DNA from: UBA5794 sp965368815
GTDB taxonomy: Bacteria > Actinomycetota > Acidimicrobiia > Spongiisociales > UBA5794
Assembly (NCBI GenBank): GCA_965368815.1
Contig: CBDUOH010000112.1
Coordinates: 1 to 5,063, forward strand
Reading direction: 5' to 3'
DNA length: 5,063 bases
Part shown: positions 1 to 5,063 of the stretch, one piece after another
Position numbering within the stretch: position 1 is the stretch's first letter
Layout of the letters: every line of letters starts with the position of its first letter
Notes under the pieces: generated by a model
What the model was told of the DNA's origin: nothing
The model's database searches: none
What the model saw: only the letters and a program-made list of their open reading frames with translations
Translations under genes and position numbers: made by a program

Positions 1-55
1 CCCACCATGCGACACCGCATACGGACCATCATCAACCGCAACCGGAGCCACATTC
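1..55 (-). repeat. Direct repeat copy 2: start of second Big_9-like module (cut by window edge)
   Basis: These 55 bases are identical, base for base, to 295-349. The spacing is 294 bp, which is exactly 98 codons. They encode the opening strand of the second Ig-like module (residues 616-633, NVAPVAVDDGPYAVSHGG). The identity runs into the window edge, so the true repeat is at least this long. Confidence 0.95.
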
Positions 56-1899
56 GGCGGCGCACCAATCGCAAATGACACCGTGGCCAGATTCGACGTC
101 AGATCACCAACATCCTTGGCCCGATACGTAAACGAATCCGACGTCGCAGAATCACCATTGTGCACATACGTAAACGACCCATTCGCATGCAACGTCACCG
201 ACCCATGCAAAGGATTCGACACCTTCACCGCCGTAATCCCCGACGCATCATCACTGTCATTCCCCAACACACCAGGAGCCGACACAACCCTCGACCCACC
301 ATGCGACACCGCATACGGACCATCATCAACCGCAACCGGAGCCACATTCCCTGAACCTGCGGTGGTGGTGAATGATCTCGTGGGACCTCCGGCGTTCGCT
401 CCGAAGAAGATGCCGACCGTGTCGCCCCACCAATGGCTGGCGAGGAGATCGGGGGCTCCGTCGTCGTTGATGTCCACGATGTCGACATCGAACAGCGATT
501 CTCCCTCGGCTGTCGTGTAGTTCCCGTATCTGCCGCCGGAGCTGAAGGTGCCGTTCCCGTTGCCGAGCCAGACCGTCACGAAGTCGCCCTCGTTGAACTT
601 CTGGGTTGCGCCGTAGTTGCCACCGTCCGACGCAACTGCGATATCAGCGTGCCCGTCGCCGTCGAGGTCGCCGACCGTCACTCCCTTGGGGCCGTCGGCG
701 GCGGAGTAGGTGGCTCCTTGGGTGAATGTCCCGTCGCCGTCACCAAGGAAGATCGTGATCGAGTCACCCGATTCGTTCGCCGTCACGAGATCCGGGTGGC
801 CATCGGCATTGAAGTACCCGATCGCGATGTCGTGGGTCCGTTGACCGTTCGAATAACTGACCGGCGCCGCGAACCCACCCGATCCGTTCCCAAGCGCCAC
901 ATTCGCTGCAAAGTCGCCGTACGCAGCTATGGCGATGTCGGCTCCCCCACCGTTGAAATCAGCGATCGCCAAGGCGTGGGCACACTGACCGGCGCTTTGA
1001 TGGCAACTCTCGGGTTCGCCGTTGTCGTAGTCGACACGGTTCCCGAGAGTGCCGTCACCGTTGCCGAGCCACACGCTGAACACATTGTCCCCGTGACACA
1101 CCGCTGCCACATCGACATCACCATCACTGTTGAAGTCGCCCGTGGCAACATCGTGGGTGCCGGAGCACGACGCGTACTGGGCGACCGGGGCGAATGTGCC
1201 GTTCCCGTTCCCCAGAAGCACACCGATCGACGAATTGTTCTGGTTGGCGACGACGAGATCGATGCCACCAGAGTTGTCAAGGTTCGCACGCACCGCATTC
1301 TTCGAATACACCTGATTCGTGCCCGACGTCGTGCCCGAGCGGTACTTCGCCAGCGAACCGAACGTCCCATCGCCGTTGCCCAGCCGGATGGCGACACCGT
1401 CGTCGCCAGCGACCGCCACGATGAGGTCGGGATCACCGTCGCCATTCACGTCCTCGGCCTTGACCGAGTGCGGGTGTGTGCCCATGTGGACATCGACCCG
1501 GGCGGCGAGCGTGAGGGCGCTCGATGCGGCGGATTGGTTTCCTGCGGCGTCCCTGGCCTCGACCCGCGCCGTGTAGTTCGTGTTCGCCGTCAGCCCGGTC
1601 AGCGTGGTGCTCGTCCCTCCGACGGTGGCCGCAAGCCCACCGTTGAGGTACACGCGATACTGCGTCACGCCGACGTCATCGGTGGCTGCGTTCCAGGAAA
1701 TCTGCGCAGACGTCTGCGTCACGGTGCCAAGCGTTATGGAGCTCCCGATCGGCCACGTTGGCGCATCGGTGTCCGGTGCGGCGATAGCACCAACGGTCGC
1801 GACCAGGGTGGATGCGACCATTCCAAGCGCAATCAGAGTTCGGGCGATGGTCCGATGGATACGCGGTGTCGGACGGATTCGATCACGCGCATATTCCAC
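1..1899 (-). CDS. Secreted FN3 / seven-blade FG-GAP (VCBS) beta-propeller / Big_9 Ig-array protein, 3' end outside window
   Basis: The frame has 633 codons without a stop and runs off the left edge. The GTG at 1899 is the only usual start between the in-frame TGA at 1927-1929 and the signal peptide. Residues 1-40 form a Sec signal: a basic stretch (RIRPTPRIHRTIAR), a hydrophobic core, and AIA before a likely cut at 40/41. Residues about 46-133 resemble fibronectin type III (SAQISWNAATDD, then NYTARVEARDAAGN). Seven FG-GAP Ca-loops begin at about D150, N206, D255, D314, Y362, D411 and D476. Each is followed by a strand ending LGNGxGTF or similar, so the set fits a complete integrin-like seven-bladed propeller. 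Blades 2, 4 and 5 have degenerate loops. From residue 518, Ig modules of 98 residues follow (VAPVAVDDGPYAVSHGG, then GVLGNDSD, GSFTYVHNG and DSFTYRAKD), matching the Bacterial Ig (Big_9)/cadherin-like pattern. The family usually acts as extracellular adhesins or matrix proteins; the ligand here is unknown. No anchor is visible because the C-terminus is missing. Confidence 0.9.
   Translation of the reverse strand, partial: MEYARDRIRPTPRIHRTIARTLIALGMVASTLVATVGAIAAPDTDAPTWPIGSSITLGTVTQTSAQISWNAATDDVGVTQYRVYLNGGLAATVGGTSTTLTGLTANTNYTARVEARDAAGNQSAASSALTLAARVDVHMGTHPHSVKAEDVNGDGDPDLIVAVAGDDGVAIRLGNGDGTFGSLAKYRSGTTSGTNQVYSKNAVRANLDNSGGIDLVVANQNNSSIGVLLGNGNGTFAPVAQYASCSGTHDVATGDFNSDGDVDVAAVCHGDNVFSVWLGNGDGTLGNRVDYDNGEPESCHQSAGQCAHALAIADFNGGGADIAIAAYGDFAANVALGNGSGGFAAPVSYSNGQRTHDIAIGYFNADGHPDLVTANESGDSITIFLGDGDGTFTQGATYSAADGPKGVTVGDLDGDGHADIAVASDGGNYGATQKFNEGDFVTVWLGNGNGTFSSGGRYGNYTTAEGESLFDVDIVDINDDGAPDLLASHWWGDTVGIFFGANAGGPTRSFTTTAGSGNVAPVAVDDGPYAVSHGGSRVVSAPGVLGNDSDDASGITAVKVSNPLHGSVTLHANGSFTYVHNGDSATSDSFTYRAKDVGDLTSNLATVSFAIGAPPNVAPVAVDDGPYAVSHGG
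295..349 (-). repeat. Direct repeat copy 1: start of first Big_9-like module
   Basis: This is the partner of 1-55, in the same frame and orientation within the same gene. Identity includes all synonymous positions, which points to recent duplication or homogenisation and not only protein-level selection. Identity stops at 349/55. Upstream of it the two modules have different linkers (TTTAGSG before the first, IGAPP before the second). Confidence 0.95.
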
Positions 1900-1910
1900 G
1901 ATCCACCCAT

Positions 1911-1917
1911 CCCCCTC
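1911..1917 (-). promoter_or_regulatory. Candidate ribosome binding site for the secreted propeller gene
   Basis: The minus strand reads GAGGGGG, 11 nt before the GTG at 1899. That is a little long for a Shine-Dalgarno site but is the best purine run available. A second G-rich run (GGGTGG, 1903-1908) lies closer. An ATG at 1910 abuts the GAGGGGG run, but its frame stops after 25 codons, so the site is assigned to the GTG. Confidence 0.45.
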
Positions 1918-1939
1918 GGAGAAGTCTCAGCCCGTCAGG

Positions 1940-1945
1940 ATTATA
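1940..1945 (-). promoter_or_regulatory. Candidate -10 box (TATAAT) for the secreted propeller gene
   Basis: The minus strand reads GGATATAATCC, a perfect match to the sigma-70/SigA -10 consensus in an otherwise GC-rich intergenic gap. Transcription would begin near 1933, giving a leader of about 34 nt before the GTG at 1899. I see no convincing -35 box 16-18 nt upstream. If real, the gene can be expressed independently of the flippase gene 120 bp away. Confidence 0.42.
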
Positions 1946-1987
1946 TCCGAATGCCCACCGGCCGGGAGGGGCCATACGACGTTGCAC

Positions 1988-2008
1988 GCAGGGACTAGTC
2001 ACCCCTGC
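1988..2008 (-). terminator. Weak inverted repeat after the flippase gene (possible terminator)
   Basis: A perfect 6-bp stem, GCAGGG/CCCTGC, with a 9-nt loop begins 11 bases after the flippase stop codon. The loop itself contains the palindrome ACTAGT. No T-run follows on the minus strand, so it does not meet the usual rule for an intrinsic terminator. It may be a non-canonical terminator, an mRNA 3'-end stabiliser, or chance. Its place between one gene's stop and the next gene's -10 candidate is the main reason to list it. Confidence 0.3.
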
Positions 2009-2019
2009 TCACGGAGCTG

Positions 2020-3318
2020 TCACGAGGACTCGTAGACCTGACGGCGGTAGTGGGCGTAGCCCGTGTAGCGGACTCCCGATAGGCCGAGCAACCCGAGGGG
2101 CCGAGCAAACGCACCCGTGACCCCGGCCGTGAATGAGATCCCGACCATCACGGCGGCAGCCGCCGACGACACCTTGACCAGATCGACCTCACGGCGCGCA
2201 CCCATCAACTCCTCGACACGCAGGAACACCGACCCTGACATGACGTTTGCGAGGATCGTTGCCGCTGCCAGCCCCGCAACGACGTATGCGGATGGCACCA
2301 GAACCGCCATCGGGTTCCACGGCACCAGCCAACCGGCCACTCCGACATACAGGAGTCCGGGCACGACCGTGAACATCTCGAATCGCTTCAGCAGACGTTT
2401 GCCTCCGTCGTTGTCGCGTGCAATCGCCGCCGCCATCACGCGTGGCCCGAGAACGGCGGTCAACCCCGTCGCCATGACGAGGACCGGCTGCGCCACGACC
2501 CGTGCGGACTCGGCATATCCCATGGCCTCGGCCCCGGCGAGGGTTGTGATCAACGTTGCTCCCAGGAAGGTTGCACCGGTGGGGATCAGCGCTTGACCCA
2601 ACAGCCATCGGCCGCTGCGCACGAGTTCTTTCGGGGCGAGATCATCAGGCGCTTCCCATTGTCCGAGGCCCCCGGCACGCACCAAACCAACCGCTGAACT
2701 CACGATGTTCGCGATGAACAGACTGCCGAAGGGCATCCACACGATCGGGATGTCAGCGGCGATCATGATCAGGATGACTGCGCCGACCGTGACGAACTGC
2801 ACGATCGACATCGCAGCGGCGGTCCAGTGGAATTCGCACACATGCAGCATCCGCCGGAGATTGTCCTGTGATGCCGACACTGCGACACTCGCCACCCCCG
2901 TTGTCGTGAGGGCGAGGATGACCGGCGCGGTGGTGTGCGTGAAGGTGGCAAGCGCTGCGACGATGATCGCCCCTGCACCCAACGCCGAGAACCCCATCCC
3001 GATCAGGGTCACCCTGCCGATGTGGTTCATGCGTTCATGGAGTGGACGTCCAACTGCGAACACCTGGGACGGTAGGTACACCAGGTTGTGGGGGAAGGTC
3101 GTGCCGACGACGAAGGCAGCGAAGAACACCCCATAGACGCCACGATTCGTGTCGGACAGCAGGTTCACCGCCGCAAGTCCTGCAACGAAGGTGCCGAGCG
3201 AGGCAAACCCGGCGTCGATCACACCCGCTGGGAGACCACCGCCACGTCGGGACAGCCGGCCGATCCGACTCTGGATCCTGTCAGCCAGAAGAACCACCCG
3301 ACGCCGTGACGAGGCCAC
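2020..3318 (-). CDS. Polysaccharide flippase-like multi-spanning membrane protein (PST/Wzx-like)
   Basis: This 432-residue protein has a basic cytoplasmic N-terminus (residues 1-28, rich in R) and then about 11-12 hydrophobic segments, near residues 31-52, 58-80, 103-123, 131-147, 168-187, 194-213, 238-260, 273-292, 315-333, 338-360 and 382-404. Length and topology fit the MOP/PST flippase superfamily, which moves lipid-linked glycan units across the cytoplasmic membrane. Residues 151-157 (QDNLRRM), between the fourth and fifth segments, resemble the Q-x-x-x-R-R element often seen in actinobacterial members; this is a memory-based match. The GTG start at 3318 overlaps the upstream ligase/polymerase gene by 38 nt, suggesting co-transcription and coupled translation. 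An AAGGG run abuts this GTG with no spacing, so the in-frame GTG at 3297 is an alternative. The substrate cannot be read from sequence, and another MOP-type exporter is possible. Confidence 0.75.
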   Translation of the reverse strand: MASSRRRVVLLADRIQSRIGRLSRRGGGLPAGVIDAGFASLGTFVAGLAAVNLLSDTNRGVYGVFFAAFVVGTTFPHNLVYLPSQVFAVGRPLHERMNHIGRVTLIGMGFSALGAGAIIVAALATFTHTTAPVILALTTTGVASVAVSASQDNLRRMLHVCEFHWTAAAMSIVQFVTVGAVILIMIAADIPIVWMPFGSLFIANIVSSAVGLVRAGGLGQWEAPDDLAPKELVRSGRWLLGQALIPTGATFLGATLITTLAGAEAMGYAESARVVAQPVLVMATGLTAVLGPRVMAAAIARDNDGGKRLLKRFEMFTVVPGLLYVGVAGWLVPWNPMAVLVPSAYVVAGLAAATILANVMSGSVFLRVEELMGARREVDLVKVSSAAAAVMVGISFTAGVTGAFARPLGLLGLSGVRYTGYAHYRRQVYESS

Positions 3319-5063
3319 CCCTTGGCTCGTCGGAAGCGGGATCGAGTTCGTTGCGGGTCAGTTCCGGGAACCCGTGGTAGATCAGCTGCAGAGCAGCACC
3401 GAGGCCGAACACGAACCACAGCCAGAAACCCACTTGAGGACCTTCGATCGAGGGGTCGAAGAAGGCGTTGACAAGGATCATTGCGGCCGCGACGAGCGGA
3501 AGGCCGATCAGTCCTGCCTCGTTCGGACGGCGTTGTCGCGCGAGACGAGACCTGAGATCAAGCAGGAGGAGTGCCCAGACGCTCCACATGACGACCCACA
3601 GCCCGAAGCCGACCCACCCCAGACGGGCGATCACACCGACGTGCGAGTTGTGCGGGTTCCTCAGCGGGACGTCGACGTTGGTCGTCACGTTGTAGATCTT
3701 GCCAAGGTCCGGCCCGGGGCCGTATCCCGTGAGTGGGAACTCGGAGTTGACGTCAGCCAGTACCCGCGACCACAGCTCCAACCGCCACTCCGTTGTCGAT
3801 GTCTGGCGATGTCCCCCGGCACTCGGGTTGATGATGCTGGTCACGTTCTCGAAGAACTGCTCGGCTGAGATCTCACGCGAGCCGAACAACGCGATGCTGA
3901 CCTGGCTCACGAGCGCAATCGATGCAAGCAATGTCGCGATCCCCACGAGGGTGACGACGAGTTCGAGTCGGTGCTTGTTGAGGAACACGAGAATCAAGAT
4001 GATTCCGATTGCGCCGGCGACGAAACCACCCCTGTTCTTCAGGGCGACGAACAACAACAGTGCTCCGGCCATCGAGGTGATGCCGAGACGCATCGTGGGC
4101 GTGAAGTACTTCGAGTCTCGATCCACCAGCCAGACGAACGTGAGGCAGATGACCATGATGACCCCGCTGTTCCCAGCCGAGTGCGAGAAGATCGACACCT
4201 TGCTGTCGGGCGCGTACGGCGGACCGGATCCGAGCAGCGCGTCCATGACGATCGCCACGAACAACCAACCGATGAGCCATGGTATCACCCTGCTGAAAGC
4301 CGTCATCCAGCGTTGGATGCGTCGAGGATCAGAAATCAACAGGAACGTGACAAGGATTGAGACAGCCCCGTAGTACCAAAGGACCGAGTCGCGGACCGCG
4401 TCGACACCGTATCGCGCACCCAGCAGGACGAGCAGCGCAAACCCCCACGCCATGAAAAGGCCGAGGACACGAAGTGACGGGCTGCGGCGAATGGCCGTCA
4501 GAACCGGCGCCGGGTGCGCAAGCATCGACGCTGCGCCAAGCACGAGCACGAGTTCCCCGATGAAGAGCGGCGTACCGGGGATGTGCAGCCATGCAAAGCC
4601 GCGGTCGAAGAACGCATAGGACATGAGGACGACGAGGAATGAGACCTCAAAGAACCGCACCAGCGGCGGCTCCGATGCGCTCCGAATGGACGGATCGAGC
4701 AGGCCGGCGTCGATGACCGGGGCATCGTAGTTGCCCGGAATCGGCGGCCTCGGCGCTGCCGTCTGAAGGCGTCGCGCGACCAAGGCCGCTCCCACGAACG
4801 CTGCGAGGGTTGCGGCGACAACGAGCCACCACGACATACCGATCTCAACCGATTCCGCGGCGGCGAACGACGGGGAGATCATCGCGCTACCAGGGAGAAC
4901 ATCGAACACGACGACGTACCATGGGAGCCGTGCTCGGGGCGCGTCTGACCGCCGTAGAGACCACACCCCATTGTCGTCGTCAATCTGGACACACGAACAC
5001 CCCTTGTGAGCGCCTCGAACCTCAAGCCCGGCCGCGATCGAGTCGATATTACCTTCGGCCGCT
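3281..5063 (-). CDS. O-antigen ligase / polysaccharide polymerase family (Wzy_C) membrane protein, 5' end probably outside window
   Basis: The first start in the window is GTG 4966 (561 residues, numbering used here), but the frame stays open to the edge. Alternatives are ATG 4882 and ATG 4837; none has a good ribosome binding site. There is one hydrophobic segment at about 44-64, a polar linker at 65-100, and then roughly 12 segments between 105 and 530. The family signature is clear. KNRGG (310-314) sits at a helix start. A large outside loop (about 358-440) holds WRLELW with R395, then PLTGYGPG. RNPHNSH (436-442), with candidate catalytic H439, leads into the next helix, as in WaaL/Wzy proteins. 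Family members transfer or polymerise undecaprenyl-linked glycans on the outer face of the membrane. If the host lacks LPS, a Wzy-type polymerase is as likely as a ligase. The adjoining overlapping flippase gene supports a Wzx/Wzy-like pathway. The C-terminal tail after 530 is polar and cytoplasm-like. Confidence 0.82.
   Translation of the reverse strand, partial: AAEGNIDSIAAGLEVRGAHKGCSCVQIDDDNGVWSLRRSDAPRARLPWYVVVFDVLPGSAMISPSFAAAESVEIGMSWWLVVAATLAAFVGAALVARRLQTAAPRPPIPGNYDAPVIDAGLLDPSIRSASEPPLVRFFEVSFLVVLMSYAFFDRGFAWLHIPGTPLFIGELVLVLGAASMLAHPAPVLTAIRRSPSLRVLGLFMAWGFALLVLLGARYGVDAVRDSVLWYYGAVSILVTFLLISDPRRIQRWMTAFSRVIPWLIGWLFVAIVMDALLGSGPPYAPDSKVSIFSHSAGNSGVIMVICLTFVWLVDRDSKYFTPTMRLGITSMAGALLLFVALKNRGGFVAGAIGIILILVFLNKHRLELVVTLVGIATLLASIALVSQVSIALFGSREISAEQFFENVTSIINPSAGGHRQTSTTEWRLELWSRVLADVNSEFPLTGYGPGPDLGKIYNVTTNVDVPLRNPHNSHVGVIARLGWVGFGLWVVMWSVWALLLLDLRSRLARQRRPNEAGLIGLPLVAAAMILVNAFFDPSIEGPQVGFWLWFVFGLGAALQLIYHGFPELTRNELDPASDEPRGGLVTASGGSSG

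Noticed and set aside
1..349. Direct repeats considered as a CRISPR array or mobile-element ends
   Set aside because: There are only two copies 294 bp apart, in frame within one coding sequence, and they encode the start of successive Ig-like modules.
927..1445. Minus-strand open frame of 172 codons inside the propeller gene
   Set aside because: It is out of frame with the FG-GAP repeats, and its product is R/S/T-rich with no domain.
1833..1910. Minus-strand ATG at 1910 with a 25-codon frame overlapping the start of the secreted gene
   Set aside because: The GAGGGGG run touches the ATG with no spacing and the peptide has no recognisable features. The GTG at 1899 in the other frame gives the long, domain-rich protein.
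433..1998. Plus-strand open frame of 521 codons across the propeller region
   Set aside because: It is antisense to the minus-strand frame that carries a signal peptide, FN3 and seven FG-GAP repeats in order. Its protein is V/R/D-rich with no recognisable domain. The repetitive codons of the FG-GAP repeats keep the opposite strand free of stops.
3149..4373. Plus-strand open frames of 239 and 224 codons opposite the ligase/polymerase gene
   Set aside because: Both oppose a clear membrane protein with the Wzy_C signature, and their products are low-complexity and R/T/P-rich with no domain.
4879..5063. Minus-strand frame open from the right edge, ending in a TGA that overlaps ATG 4882 (ATGA), as if it were the tail of an upstream gene
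   Set aside because: The overlap looks like a coupled gene junction, but codon position 1 would be the GC-poorest, which is not a coding pattern, and the product is R/S/T-rich. The ligase frame fits coding statistics better here. It stays as the main alternative if ATG 4882 proves to be the ligase start.

Overview
This window looks like a cell-surface polysaccharide locus from a high-GC, probably actinobacterial genome. Codons end mostly in G or C, GTG starts are used, and the products are actinobacteria-like. A lineage such as the Acidimicrobiia would fit, but this is a guess from style and not a demonstrated assignment. All genes I can support lie on the minus strand, so the window is read from high to low coordinates. 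The long plus-strand open frames are antisense shadows.

Layout in transcription order. (1) From the right edge to 3281 is a polytopic membrane protein of the O-antigen ligase/polymerase (Wzy_C) superfamily. Its reading frame is open to the window edge, so the true start is probably outside. (2) At 3318-2020, overlapping the first gene by 38 nt, is a multi-spanning flippase-like protein of the polysaccharide transporter (PST/Wzx-like) type. (3) At 2019-1900 is a 120-bp intergenic gap with a short inverted repeat just after the flippase stop and a TATAAT-like -10 box. (4) From 1899 to the left edge is a secreted protein, 633 codons seen and cut at its 3' end. It has a signal peptide, a fibronectin type III domain, seven FG-GAP/VCBS repeats (enough for a complete seven-bladed beta-propeller), and then an array of about 98-residue Big_9/cadherin-like Ig modules that continues out of the window.

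The first two genes form a natural pair: a lipid-linked glycan is flipped across the membrane and then polymerised or transferred on the outside. The secreted propeller/Ig protein would act outside the cell as an adhesin or matrix protein. It may have its own promoter. Its link to the glycan genes is inferred from position only.

The most notable observations are: a sharp change of codon choice inside the secreted gene exactly where the Ig array begins, with at least 55 bp of perfect nucleotide identity between successive modules; all four cysteines of the visible protein confined to propeller blades 2-4; a degenerate fourth blade; and a possible extracytoplasmic N-terminal extension on the ligase/polymerase. 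I see no RNA gene, mobile element or CRISPR array, and no stretch over 300 bp without a gene.
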